DNA of 64,000 nucleotides from Mangifera indica (GCF_011075055.1 NC_058149.1:4222449-4286448); one strand, 5' to 3'. Positions 35,775 through 47,193 are shown, counted from the first letter of the stretch. Notes: generated from the letters alone by a model not told the origin. Numbers and translations: made by a program.

Positions 35775-36977
35775 TGCAAGAGCCAAAATATTGGCTAAAA
35801 AAAATATAAAATTAAAAGAACAAAGATGATGACTAGAAAAAACAAATCTAGGAGGCAGAACTTTTAATTTTTAATTTATTGCACAAAACCATCACCAAGG
35901 AAGCACAAAAATGCACAGTATAGTGCGTTCCCGAGTGTCCAAAACGTTTTAGTTTCCGAAACGGCCCGAAATCGGTACGAAACGTTTCGGGGCCGTTTCA
36001 GTTATTTTACAAAAATACGAAAGGCATTTCTTGACATATCCCCAAGCATAGGAAACGTCCCAAAGCAATATGTTTCTTCCTCATTCCCAATTTCATTCAA
36101 TTTCCAGTAACCTAACATCTCTCCATCCCAAGCATATATGTCTTGGCTCCTCACAGTCTCCGACTCCGACTCCAGCGCGACATCTTAACTCCTCACTGCC
36201 TCTGGCGGCTCAAAGTCTCAGGCGAATCTGTTACGTTATTCTTTAATCTTCATATTTTTCTGCAATCTTCATATTTGTCTTCAATATTTAATTTGACGAT
36301 TAAACTGTAGAGATATGAATCAATCTTTGGTAAAAAGAGTTTCTCAAGTAGTTATTAAAGGAACATATGATGCATCTTGTTGTCAGAATTTTGAATATCA
36401 AAAGAAGGTTAGAAGAACAAGAGAAAAACCCAGAGAAAAGTTTGAAATATGCAGAGGGAAAAAAGTAAGAAAAGAGTGGACAGTAAATATTCATTCAGAA
36501 ATTAGTGCTGTTTGGTTTAAATTTTATTCATGTTAGCGTTGGATTGTAAATACTTCCTGGAAGAATTGGAAAAAGTGTCCCATTGTTGTGTTATTTATTT
36601 TTTTCAAATGCAGAGTATTGTATTTTCTTATAAAAATTTGGTATTTATAAATAATCCCAATATTTTTAATATTTATACATTTTTCCACGTTTCCGCTTCC
36701 TATATTTTTGCAAAAATGCGTTTCGATGTTTTTGTTTCTCCGTTTCTGCTTTTCGATGTTTCCGTTTCCGTGCTACTTAGACCATCATAGAACAATTACA
36801 AAACCACTACTCAACCCTAGCCACAAAGTTTATGCAAAAAAAGAAGAAACCAACCACAGTAAAATAAATTGATAGTAACCTTTATAATATAAAATTAAAT
36901 TACGGGCTATAACCCTGTAAAAACAATTTTACATAGACCAATTAAATAAACTAAAAAAAATTGATTTAATTCTCACA
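35775..36977 (-). repeat. 5' LTR of the 31-37 kb Copia element, split by a hAT MITE
   Basis: LTR sequence runs 35775-35895 and resumes at 36789 after one copy of the TSD. It ends ATTCTCACA at 36977. The interruption at 35896-36780 is absent from the other LTR. Confidence 0.85.
35896..36780. mobile_element. hAT-type non-autonomous element, 885 bp, inside a Copia LTR
   Basis: Flanked by an 8-bp duplication, ACCATCAC (35888-35895) and ACCATCAT (36781-36788). The inverted ends are CAAGGAAGCAC and, reverse-complemented, CTAAGTAGCACGGAAACGG. Subterminal regions repeat (G)AAACG and CGTTTC motifs on both sides, as in plant hAT MITEs. An open plus-strand stretch of 73 codons at 36315-36536, very basic in the middle (KKVRRTREKPREKFEICRGK), has no recognised homology. 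Confidence 0.82.
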
Positions 36978-36982
36978 TTTTG

Positions 36983-39205
36983 AATTTCAAAATAAAAATT
37001 TTTGACTACTAATTATCAAATGCGAAAATTTTATAAATAACAAACAATTTAAGCCATAATATATGTATATATCAATGCATTAACGAAGTATTAATTTATC
37101 AAAATCTGTTGAAAGATTTTGAGCCAAAAATAAGTGATAGGTAAATGAGATGGTTGGGGAAATTATTGTTGTACATAATAGTATATGGTATATGTAAAAT
37201 TTTGATTGGCAAAATTTGAAACAATTTTACTCAAAAAGTTGTCACCTTAGTTTGTATATAAAAACTATATATAATTTATTTGTATATATAGTTTTATTCA
37301 TTTTATATTACAACTTAAATACATTGTACTTTTTTTTATAGGTAAAAGTAGACATGTGTTATAATTTATTTTGACAAGTAACACAAATCAATGACATGAG
37401 GTTTACTATACATATAAACTACCTTATGCTATGTATCAAAAATTATTTATTATTCAAAGCTTAAATGTTCTTCACGTTCTTTTTATTTAGCCTTATTCAT
37501 TGATTTTGTTCTAATATCTTTTGACAGAAAACAAAAGATGGAAGGAATTTCAAAACTTTTCAAACCAAAAGAGTTCAATTGAATGTTTAAGGGAAGCTTA
37601 AATATATTCAACTAAGTTGCATGATTAAGTGATGAGTTGGATGATTATGATCCTTTTCAAATATATGACTTTCTGTTAATCGATTTTTAATTTTTCAGTT
37701 TATGTTCAATGGATTTGTTGTTGAAAAATTTGCTTGTATTGATTAGTTTGGTTATAGTGAATTTGAATTTTGAACTTGATTCCATGAGTGTAAACTGTGG
37801 ATATAACTTAATCATGTAAAAATCATTTGTCCCATTTTCGTTTAAAGACTTGTTTATAATTTTCGTTACATGAGTTATTAAATACAAATTACCTTTAATA
37901 TAGACGTAAATTGTGTTTATGCATTATAATTATAACCAACTTGTATCTTTTTCTGCATAATTAAGGAAGAAAAATATATGAATAAAATCAACATACTTTC
38001 TTGGTTGAAAAAGTTAGTCAATCAAGTTTTATTTTTTTTTTTTAAAAAACTTGTAGTATCTATTAAATTGAAGCTATTAGTAGTAGTTTGTCTTAGTATT
38101 GGGTGGTTTCTTTTAGACAGCCCCTAATGCCAACTTATTTTGCAGCCTCAGCCTTTAAATTGGTTTTTTTTTTTTTCAAATAAATCAATCTTTGATCTGT
38201 TTCTTCTTCTCTTACATTATTTAAATGAGCAAAACCCTACCCGTTACACATTCAGACCAAGGAAGTAAGGGGAATCCATCAAGGGGTCTGATCGAGCAAC
38301 TCTACTGTTTCTGTACATAATTCCTAATTATTGAATTTAAACCTTTTCATTTTTTTTTTTTGCTAAATTTAGAAGGGATGCGGTTAAAAACCAACAATAA
38401 TCTTGGGTAAATTTAAAGGATGGATGAACATCTCTATGGTATAATCAAACTCTTTCTTAATCAACACGAAAATTTAAAAAAAAAAAGTACTAACCATATC
38501 ATCAACACGTTGGTCAGCCAAAATGTCCTTAACAATTTTTTGGTTAGAATAGCCGATGGAACTCCTTCTAAAATGACATGATTTGAGTCCATATAAACCC
38601 TATTAAGACTATCACACTTAATAAAATGCTTTTGGTTCCTAACCTCAATTGTAACCTTCTATCTATTCCCAAAAATACTAAATACTTAAATTGCATCACA
38701 AGATTTTCTTTCAATCTTGTATGTTTTAGCACTTGGATTCGAGGAAGATAATTGGATGCTAGAGTGTCTGTTAGGCTATTCCTTTTGAGAAGTAAAGGAT
38801 TTCAAGGAGATAAAATTTCGTGTATCTCAAAGCTTTGTGTCATCAGTTTCAAATAGTGATAGTGCAATTATGTTATGACACTGATTAATTTTCTTTCAAA
38901 ATTAACAATTATCTCTAATATCAACTATATTTAATTGTTTAGTAAAGAGAAATTTGAACATAGAAAGTGTATTTATTGATGGTTTTACTGCAGTATGAAC
39001 CTGTTTGTTAATTCAGTGTTGTTATACGTAACTAAGGTACCAAACATTTGCAACAAGATTGTTTCTTTTCATTAACAGAATCATAATACATGATGGTGGG
39101 TTACAACGGCTCATACTGATATTTCGAACTATGTATTGCTACTGGAAATGTCTTATAGCTAAGGAACCATCTATGTCAAAGTACAAAAAGTTTAATGTGT
39201 CGATA
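36983..39205. other. Intergenic DNA, with one weak coding trace
   Basis: AT-rich and without a supported gene. On the minus strand about 38510-38690 reads without stops for about 50 codons (KHFIKCDSLNRVYMDSNHV and following) after an in-frame TAG. I do not recognise it, and it may be chance or an old retroelement scrap. Confidence 0.4.
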
Positions 39206-42200
39206 TTAGTTCTCGTCTTCATCTTTCGATCCAAAGAATTTTCTCACAACAGCTGTAGCAGCCCCAATAAACATGAATAGAACCAGGAGATCAAATCCAC
39301 CACCTATGCCAACTGCAACACTTGGACCGGGCGCAAAGAAGGAAAACGGCGACCACCCCCAACCACTGTAGTATGGTACGCCATAACCATAGCCATATCC
39401 ACCAACCAACGGAGGGGCCACTGGGGGATTGATATAGATGTTTGTCCTGCACCAGAAAAAAGGCATTTACCTTTGAATTCAATTCAAGTGAAAATAATAG
39501 CAGGTAGTCTCAAGTGCTACCAAGTGAAAATAAGACATCAACCAAATTCAGCATCAATATATAAAATAGTCTCCATATAAGGCATATGCTCACACACTCC
39601 ACTACTTGGTATATTGGCTGAAAATGTGAGAGTTTAAACTATTGGTGTTAAGAAATTTTTTACCTTCGTCTTTCTGGTATAACAATGTCATGTACTAAAT
39701 GTAATATGATAATCACCCTTAAAATATAATAAAGTGGTTTGACTGTGGAAGAGAGCTTATGGATAGAATCGGATATATAGTTGACAGTGCCGACGAATTT
39801 TTGAACTCTCTTCTGAATGAGATCTGAGTCATGAAATTTAAGCAATTCATGACCGATGTGAGGCTGAAGTGCATACTTGCTATTAGCAATTTTCACGCCA
39901 AGAAACTCAATTTCAAAAACATTCAAAACCATTTTTGACTCATAAAGGACGATGCCATATGTTTAAGGGGTTATATAGCCCAATTCAAAAATGAGAATGG
40001 ATAAAACAAAATAAACCAGGAAAATGATTAAAAAAAAATGCAGATGGAGAGATTTGAAACTAGGTGGCACAAATGGCAGATACTAATTCAAACCATTACA
40101 TATTCTTAAAAGCAGCCATCCCTTCCCCTTTTCTCTCCTCCTCTCTTTTCAATAATTATTCCAACTATGCTTCTTCTAGGTTAGCATATATGGTATAATC
40201 CTTTCCTTCTCAGAAATGTATCATATTGTTTTTCAAAGTAATTTTAATCTGAAGCTTAGATATGGCTTTAATTTCAGTTTAATTTAAGTTTCATTGTTAA
40301 TTAATATTTTACTATGTTTTTGTGTACATTGGGTGCTGGCCATTGATTTGTTGATGAAAGGGAACTGAAAAAAAGTGATTTGTTGATGAGATGGATGAGA
40401 TATTAGCTTTTTCAAACTTAAATGGTGAGAGCTATCATTTCATCAAAAGTTGGGTGGGAATGAAAGAGTTATGAAATTAGGTTGTAAACTAAATTAATAT
40501 TATTGACGAAATATTGTACAATTTATTACAATGTAATCTGAAAAGAAATCTAATCCTACGAAACAAGATAAATAATATATACCAAATCAGAATAATATCA
40601 AATCAGAATCAGATCAAATCAATCATAATCGAATCCAATCAGAATCTGACCGAATGAGAAAGTAAATATTATTTAACACTCCCCCTCAATTGCAGCGGTA
40701 GGTCTTGAAGTTGTAATTGAAAACACAAGGAATAAAAACGCTCACGAGACAATCTCTTGGCAAAGATATTAGCAAGATAAGAAATGGTAGGGACATATTA
40801 GAGTCGAATAGCTCCACAAGAAACTAACTCGCAAATGAAGTGCAGGTTGATGTCAATATGTCGTGTTCAAGCATGAAACACTGGATTGACATCCATGTGT
40901 AGAGCAGACTCATTGTCACAAAGCACAAGTGGAGATGAGTGTAGTGGAATGTCGAGATCTTGTAGAAGATAACAAAATCATTGAACATCAGTAATCACAT
41001 GTGCAAGTGCTTGATACTCGAACTCTACTGTAGAGCGGGACACAACAACCTATTTCTTGGCAGTCCAACAAATAAGATTTCGGCCTAGGAAAACATAACC
41101 ATTAGTGATAAAGCGATGCGTTGAAACATCAATAGCCAAGTCAGCATCGGAATAGGTAAGGAGATGAGGACAATCGTCACGATGAAATGTGAGACCATGA
41201 AATAAAGTGCCCTTAATATAGCCAAAAATGTGTTTAACTACACATATGTCTCTATGAGTAGGAGTAGATAAGTGTTGAGTGACCCGATTTACAACAAAAG
41301 TAATGTTAGGTCGGGTGAGCATAAGATATTGGAGGCCACCGACCATGCTACGGTAAAGAGTAACATCTGGAAATGGGCTATTATCATCAAATGGTGATGG
41401 CTTGGAAGTAACATAGGGGGTAGCACAAGAAATGCATGAGTCAAGTTAGTAGCGTTGAAACAGATCCACCATGTAATGATGTTGTGACAAATGTAAAACG
41501 CTAGGTTGTTGAACAACTTCTATACTAAGAAAGAAACCGAAGGTACCTAAATCTATAGACATAACAGATCCACCGTGAATTTATGAATAAACAATAAATT
41601 TTTATGTAACAATGAGACACACAACATATCAGATAAGATAATTGGAGAATAAGTAGATTTATATAGAGACACATACCTTTAATATGAAAACAATAGTGAA
41701 TGACTGTTACCAACAATTACAAAAGACATACTAGAGTGAGGCAAGGGATAGGACAAAACACAAGCATTGGGTGTCATGTGATGTGTAGCTTTGGAATCTG
41801 GAACCCAACTAAAGTTAGATGGATCACACAAAGACATAACGATAAAAGAAGTGGTTATTGAATCTGTTGTGTAGGCAAAATTTCCTCGTTGTCGACAAAC
41901 ATAAGCGAAAAGCCCTTATTTATCACAAATCTGACAAGCACTTTGAGGAAGAACACCAATAGGAGTTGGGAGTAGAGGGGTTTGACATGTGGGTTGTCGG
42001 CAAAGAGTAGATGGACCACTATTACCATGACCAAGCCCATTTTTATTTTTACCATGAAAGTTATGCTTGTTAGAAGGTTTGGATGAACTTGAAGATTGTG
42101 AAGAGGATTAAGTAGTAGCCATAACAACAACTGAAGTAGACATATTAGAGTGTTAATTTTGAAGGTGTTGTTCGTGAAGGAAAATATCATACAGTTAATC

Positions 42201-44473
42201 AAAAGTGGTAGATGGTCGAAAATGCAATGAAGCGATAAAAGATTGGTACGCGTATGAAATAGGAAACCCAATTGTAGGAAGTGAGTCAAATATGGACTTG
42301 ACATCAATAAGATAATCAACCATAGTTTAATCAAAAGCTTTTCGAAGAGTGTGTAACTTGTCATGGATGGAGCAAAGATGAATTCTAGAAATTGGATTCA
42401 AACGTTGATTAAGCAAAGATTAGGGTTTAATAGCAATGATACAGGGTAGTAATAAAGACTGAATAATCGAGGGTGAGACCGTAAACTTAATTCAAGTCAG
42501 AACTAGTCAATCAACACACAACCAATGAAAGTGAGATGGATTAGGGGAACCATTAGGAAGTACAGGTGGTGGAGGTCACACATCAGTGACAATAAAGCTC
42601 TGTAGATTGTGAATGGCAAGCATATTAAGAAGTTGTGACTTCCAGGCAAGTTAAGTATCGCGCACCAAGAGAGATGAGAAATAGTTGCCAATGTTGACTG
42701 TTGTAGGCAGCAGAGGCAGTGAAGCAAGCGAAAAAGAGGAACCCAAAGTGAAAGAATTAGCCACCATGATGGGAACATTTAGTGGCATCAAAGGAGTAAC
42801 CATTGTTACAAAGCTATAAATAGTGGCCTCCAGTAATGGTAAGCCAGGAGTTGGACTAACTGGAGCTACCGTCAAAGCAATAGCCATGAAATGCACCATG
42901 AAAGCACTAGGATGACAACTGAAGATTAGGCTTTGCCGATTAAGAAAGTATAATGGGAGAAGACTTGTAATCGTTGAGAGGGAGGGTAGAAACTCAACAC
43001 AGCTGAGAGGGATGCGAGCATCAATGTTAGAGAGTGTAGATGGATGCTCGAGCTCGAAAGAAAGTAGACGATTCTTGGGTGAGGTGGAGAATCATGGCAA
43101 CAACGAAGTGAAAGAAAGATGGCATTGCATTGAGGAGCTGTTGGGAAGGAAGAACGTTGGTAAAGAAGAGCGAACCGATGTCAATTTAGTCTTAAGCCTG
43201 AAAAGTTGTTGGAGATAGAGGAAAAAGATTATTAGACGATAAGCTGCACTCGGGAAAGGAGAAGGGAGAAGCAGCAACATTCCAAAGGTTGAGGGTGGTA
43301 GTGAGACTGAAAAATATATGGGGGTTAACCAATATTCACCAAAGTAAAAAGAGAACCCTAAAAATCAGGGTGGGTATGGTAGTTTTGCAAAACAAAAAAA
43401 AAAAAAATTGGGTTCCTTTTAGGAAAAGACAAATTTTAAAGTTGAGAGTTTAGGAGGATGCTAGCCGCTCTGATACCATGAAAGAGTTATGAAACTGAGT
43501 TGTAAACTGAATAATATTATTGATGAAATATTGTACAATTTATAGTATTACAATATAATTTGAAAAAGAAATCTAATCCTATAAAATAGAAAAAATAACA
43601 TACACCAAATTATAATAATATCAAATCAGAATCATATCAAATTGTAATTAGACCAAATCAAATCAATCATAATCTAACCAAAAGGGAAAGTAAATATTAT
43701 TTAACAGGGAAATACTCATTTAGTTAGGGATAGAATAAGCAATTCAAGATTTGAAACTTAGTTACTGATATCATATAGCAGATTACCAGGCACACTATTC
43801 TTGTTTAAACCAAACCCTTGGAATTATGAGGGGATTATGAATAGCAGTTATTGGGTTGTTCTACTTTCATTCGAGAGTAATTTTCCCTTTTACATTTGTT
43901 GATATTTCAAACTAAGAGCATTTTTATATGCTATCAATTTTGAGTATCTAATTGAATATTTAAATACATATTATTTTATTTTTATTTTAAAATTATTTTA
44001 GTTGTATAGCATACAGTTTTATTGATGAATTAGTATTGGGTTTATAATCACAACCAAAACATGAATAAATTACCTTGAATTGCTATTAGCTCTAGGGGAT
44101 GATTGGGGCGCCGATCGGAAAGCCTGGCCACCAACTCTACCACCAGTCTTGGCAGCCAAAGCATCACCAACTGACCCCACTGTCAGGACCCCAGCTGCAA
44201 GTGTAACAATAGCCAGCTTTGCAATTTGGTTATCATTCTTCCTGCAAAAATTAAGAGTTAACTTTAATTAGCTAGATAAATCAAAAGATTTCTCAAAACA
44301 CATAAAATTACCTAACTATAAGACAACAACTACCTGGCAGAATTTTTCTGGTCGTCTTGCTGGAATTTGCATGAGAGAAATTTAACAGAAGCAGAGAGAG
44401 TCTTTGTTCTGGGTTTGTAGGTTGGTGAGAGAGAATTTGTTAAGAAACTTTGTTGAGATGAAAGTATGGACAT
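39206..44473 (-). CDS. Small plastid-targeted membrane protein related to the DUF1517/FLAP1 N-terminal region, 3 exons
   Basis: Minus-strand exons 44473-44334, 44241-44074 and 39446-39206 join in frame (140, 168 and 241 nt) to give 182 residues; introns are GT-AG. Residues 1-47 are Ser/Thr/Lys-rich without acids until late, a plastid transit peptide by composition. Residues about 53-76 are a hydrophobic helix ending in GDALAAK, then a Gly/Arg/Ser segment (TGGRVGGQAFRS). Exon 3 encodes a Pro/Gly/Tyr-rich stretch (YGYGYGVPYYSGWGWSPFSF), then PGPSVAVGIGGGFDLLVLFM with a second membrane helix (about 154-170), and an acidic tail SKDEDEN. This combination appears just before the DUF1517 domain of the thylakoid protein FLAP1, but the large domain is absent and the stop is clean. 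Function unknown; a thylakoid or envelope location is inferred. Intron 2 (4.6 kb) holds a Copia element and a pararetrovirus scrap. Confidence 0.82.
39660..39955 (-). pseudogene. Endogenous pararetrovirus (Caulimoviridae) RT/RNase H fragment in an intron
   Basis: The minus strand reads IEFLGVKIANSKYALQPHIG, then VQKFVGTVNYISD and STVKPLYYIL. This is the junction between RT and RNase H as found in plant caulimovirids such as badna-, petu- or florendoviruses (family pattern FLG--I--G---LQPHI ... FLG--NY---FI). Only about 300 bp remain; no other viral gene is seen around it. It lies in the same orientation as the host gene, within its second intron. It is a fossil with no coding capacity. Confidence 0.7.
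40461..40678 (-). repeat. 3' LTR of the intronic Copia element
   Basis: Plus-strand ends TGAAAGAGTTATGAAATTAG and TATTTAACA. Pair of 43479-43706. Many GAATC/AATCA repeats lie in its middle. Confidence 0.87.
41050..41346 (-). pseudogene. RT C-terminus and RNase H of the intronic Copia element
   Basis: A minus-strand open stretch reads GGLQYLMLTRPNITFVVNRV, then GYIKGTLFHGL, LLTYSDADLAIDV and NLICWTAKK. These are the RT thumb and N-terminal Copia RNase H motifs. Upstream text (SVLHLSQHHYMVDLFQRY) belongs to RT connection sequence. The catalytic YVDD part is absent. Confidence 0.82.
41800..42900 (-). pseudogene. gag, zinc knuckle and protease start of the intronic Copia element
   Basis: The minus strand carries gag text in broken frames between 42900 and 41950. 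A knuckle-like CQICDK then GLFAYVCRQRGNFAY is near 41860-41950, interrupted by a stop where the Gly-His pair should be. The protease start PDSKATHHMT is near 41790-41820. Protease breaks off soon after and sequence resumes in RT, marking the deletion junction at about 41530-41750. Confidence 0.65.
43464..43478 (-). other. Primer-binding site of the intronic Copia element
   Basis: Minus-strand TGGTATCAGAGCGGC directly follows the LTR end TTTCA. Its first 12 bases match the initiator-Met tRNA primer site. Confidence 0.85.
43479..43706 (-). repeat. 5' LTR of the intronic Copia element
   Basis: Plus-strand ends TGAAAGAGTTATGAAACTGA and ATTTAACA, with the same block order as the left LTR. Confidence 0.87.
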
Positions 44474-44736
44474 TGTGAGGACTTCAAAATCAAATTGTAT
44501 CTGTTAAGTTTTTTTGGATTGTTTGTAATATTTCAATTCCTTGGCTTAGCTATTTTTTGTGGTTTGAGGTTGGGAGTTTGTAGAGTTCTTATCCATTTCT
44601 TGTTTCTGAGTTTGCCGCGTGGTGGGATTGTAGTGGCTGAGTGGAAGTCTCAAGCCTAGCCTGTATATCTTGTTATACGACGGGGAATAAATTAATAATG
44701 TATTTTGATTAATTGAAAAATGTAAATAATTACTGT
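44474..44736. other. Presumed promoter and 5' UTR region of the plastid protein gene (minus strand)
   Basis: No other gene is visible between the start codon at 44473 and the hAT element beginning at 44745. No TATA box was identified with confidence. Confidence 0.35.
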
Positions 44737-44744
44737 ATTGGAAT

Positions 44745-45813
44745 TAGAAATGTTAATGGGTCAGAACAGGTTGGCTTTGGTGTGGCCCATTGGGTTAATG
44801 GGTTGGGTCGGGCCCGATGCCCAAACAGTAATGGGCCTTCGGATCAGGTCGACCAATTGAAATATAAAGGCCCAAGGCTTGACCCATTTAATAACGGGCT
44901 TTAAATGGGTCAGGCCAGGCTTTAATTGGGCCGGCCCAGCCCATTTATCAATATTTTAAAAAAAATTAATTAAAATTTTTAAACACAAATTATTTTTCAA
45001 TTATTAAAACCGATGACAGTACCTCAAATATTTTATTTATAATCCCTCACTTGTGGCGGAGGAATACCATGATTACATGATGAACAATATTATAAATTGA
45101 TAATATAGTACAAATAAATTAATTTACATACTATATAAATTATAAAACATAAATAAAATATATCTACTATATAACATTTATCTACTCATTTTTTATATCT
45201 AAATCTCTGAATTCTTCAAAGATAAAGAATTATTATTTGTGAATTCAGATATTTTATAATTTTTGTAATGATAAAATTAAAATAAAAATAAAATTATAAA
45301 TATAAAGAATTATTATTTACAAATTCATATATTTTTCGAAAGAGAGTTAATGAGAGAAAATGAGATTGAAAATATAATGAAATAATTGAGATTGAGAGAT
45401 TAAAAGATTTGTAAATAAAAGTGAAAATGAAAGAAAATAGAATAGATTTATCTAAAAAAATAAATTAATTAAAAAATAAAAAAAATTAAGCAGAGGCTAA
45501 TCTGTCTGGCAAAAGCTGCCGTTGCTTCTGCAATTTAGCAAAAGAATCTTCTACCAAGTGGCAGAAGCAGCTTCTGCAATTTAGCAAAAGAATCTTCTAC
45601 CAAGTGGCAGAAGCAGCTTCTGCTTAGCAGAAACAGGAAAACAAAAATTTTATTTTATAAACAGTGTTGGGTCGGGCCAGCATATGAGTCTAATATTAAA
45701 GCCCTAAGCCTGACTCGACACTCTACAATGCCATACCGGCTTTTATCGTGCCCAGACTTTTTTTTGTGTTTTAGGCCGGGCCAAATAGAGGCCCGGCCCA
45801 ATTGACGTGTCTA
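44745..45813. mobile_element. Deletion-derivative hAT element, 1069 bp, perfect 8-bp TSD
   Basis: A perfect 8-bp TSD, ATTGGAAT, is at 44737-44744 and 45814-45821. Inverted ends are TAGAAATGTTAATGGGTC and, reverse-complemented, TAGACACGTCAATTGGGCC. Both ends are rich in GGCCC and GGGCC. The interior matches both flanks of the larger hAT element at 49902-52762: CACAAATTATTTTTCAATTA on the left and GATTGAAAATATAATGAAA on the right. The transposase region is missing, with the junction near 45230-45290. It could only move with transposase supplied by the larger copy's family. Confidence 0.88.
45524..45615. repeat. Two identical 46-bp tandem units inside the hAT derivative
   Basis: Units at 45524-45569 and 45570-45615 are identical; each starts GCTTCTGCAATTTAGC and ends GTGGCAGAAGCA. 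The junction forms the palindrome GCAGAAGCAGCTTCTGC. The related larger element has a similar CAGCTTCTGCC motif at about 52550, but only once. Identity of the units points to a recent duplication. Confidence 0.85.
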
Positions 45814-45920
45814 ATTGGAATAATAGAAACAAAAAAATATTGACTTATTATTTTATTTAAATATTTTTAATATGTTAATTTAGATTAATTAGAAAGAATG
45901 AATAATTAAATAATATTATG

Positions 45921-46070
45921 TGGATAATTTTTGTATATAATTTTGTGTATAAATAATTATGTATCATTATGTGATTAGGTATTGTTTTATTTTTAATTTT
46001 TAATTATCCAATCACATCATAATATACAATTATTTGTATATTAAATTGTATACATAAAACTACTATAACT
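45921..46070. mobile_element. Foldback AT-rich MITE-like element
   Basis: Left arm (45921-45985) and right arm (46005-46070) are diverged inverted repeats of about 65 bp with a short loop; for example TATGTGATTAGGTA opposes ATCCAATCACATCATAATA. No clear TSD was found. Confidence 0.5.
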
Positions 46071-46080
46071 AATTATTATG

Positions 46081-47183
46081 TTTAATTTTTAAAATAAAAA
46101 ATTAATATATTATTTTATTTAAATATTTTACTGTATTAAACCAAATTTATTAAGTATAAATAAAATTATAACAAAATTTTTATTAATTTTATATTCTTTT
46201 AATGAGATGCAATAATGAAATTATTTTTTTATATTATTAATTATATCAATTTAATAATAAAATAATATTATAATTTTTTTATTATTTATCAAACTCAATA
46301 AATAATATAAGATAAATTAATATAATATTTCCGCCCAATATATTTGAGTGAGTATTTTTAATTTAGCATATATGTTGGATACCAATTATTGCCCCAAAGC
46401 CCAATGAAATAAACCCGAAAGAAAGGCTGGTATTAAAATAAAATTATCATATACAACCTCATCCCGAATGAGGCTAACATATTTTTTTCTACTAGATATG
46501 ACAAATTATTATTATGAGTGAATTCGAATTGAATTATTTGAAATCAATTCAAATCCATCCAGATCATGCTCAAGAATATTGAGCTCAGTCCAGCCATAAA
46601 TAGGGGCTAGAAAAATCATTTTAGATAAGTTGAAAACATGTTTTATTTCTATATAAGAATATTTTTCGTCAGCTTAGAGTTGTATTCTTGATTGTTCTAT
46701 CTATCTTGAATCTCAATTATCTTCTACATTTGTGGTTTTAGCTCTCTTCTCTCTTGATTTAAACCTTTGAACTTCTTCTAATAATTTGGATTAGTCACAG
46801 GATCAAAAGATTTTGTTGCTAGAATTGAAGTTAAATTGGCTTGAGGGTGATCTATTTACATATGATCTATAGCTAAACTCAATGGATTTGAAGTTTTTTT
46901 TGGTTAATCCGAAATATTTGTATAGTGGCCATTATTAAAGGACAATGTCTTTTATTTGTTTCAACTCATTTTATTTGTTGGTGTTATTATGATTATTATG
47001 TTGAATCATAATCAATTTATTTGCTTAGTTTGAATTTTGTGACGATTTTTAGTGTTGTATTGTTTTATAATCATTATTATTACAACGTATATTCATTTGA
47101 ATGTTGAGTGCGTCAATGTATGTGTTTGTGTCTATTCGTCTAAATGTATATGTGTATGTATATAAATGATCAAATATAGATCA
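46081..47183. other. Intergenic DNA, with an LTR-like stretch
   Basis: 46373 begins TGTTGGATACCAATTATTGC and a TATA-like CATAAATAGGGGC follows at about 46594. Together they resemble a Copia solo LTR, but no matching right end or TSD could be fixed. No gene is seen. Confidence 0.35.
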
Positions 47184-47193
47184 TATGTGACAA

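Larger units (their letters stand above)
31379..36977 (-). mobile_element. Copia LTR retrotransposon, near full length, decayed, with a nested hAT MITE
   Basis: Short LTRs at 31379-31686 and 35775-36977 (the latter enlarged by an 885-bp insertion) flank a minus-strand Copia pol. The minus-strand LTR begins TGTGAGAATTAAAT and ends in CA. The primer site at 35756-35770 reads GGTATCAGAGCTTG, initiator-Met type, and a purine-rich AAAGGAGACAA precedes the 3' LTR. Domain order on the minus strand is gag, protease, integrase, RT, RNase H. Flanking pentamers TTTTT and TTTTG are a weak TSD candidate. Many stops make it non-functional. Confidence 0.85.
40461..43706 (-). mobile_element. Copia LTR retrotransposon with internal deletion, inside an intron
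   Basis: LTRs at 40461-40678 (218 bp) and 43479-43706 (228 bp) are flanked by a perfect 5-bp TSD, GGGAA, at 40456-40460 and 43707-43711. The primer site TGGTATCAGAGCGGC abuts the 5' LTR on the minus strand (43464-43478), and the polypurine tract GAGGGGGAG abuts the 3' LTR at 40679-40687. Gag, a zinc knuckle, the start of protease and the C-terminal part of RT/RNase H remain. Integrase and most of RT are gone. It is parallel to the host gene, so it is transcribed with the intron and presumably spliced out. Confidence 0.88.

Noticed and set aside
39291..39482. Second minus-strand frame over exon 3 of the plastid protein gene
   Set aside because: Its product loses the PGPSVAVG-type motif and does not join exon 2 in frame.
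46373..46900. Solo Copia LTR beginning TGTTGG
   Set aside because: Start and TATA-like motif are suggestive, but no right end or TSD could be placed, so it was kept only as a note in the intergenic entry.
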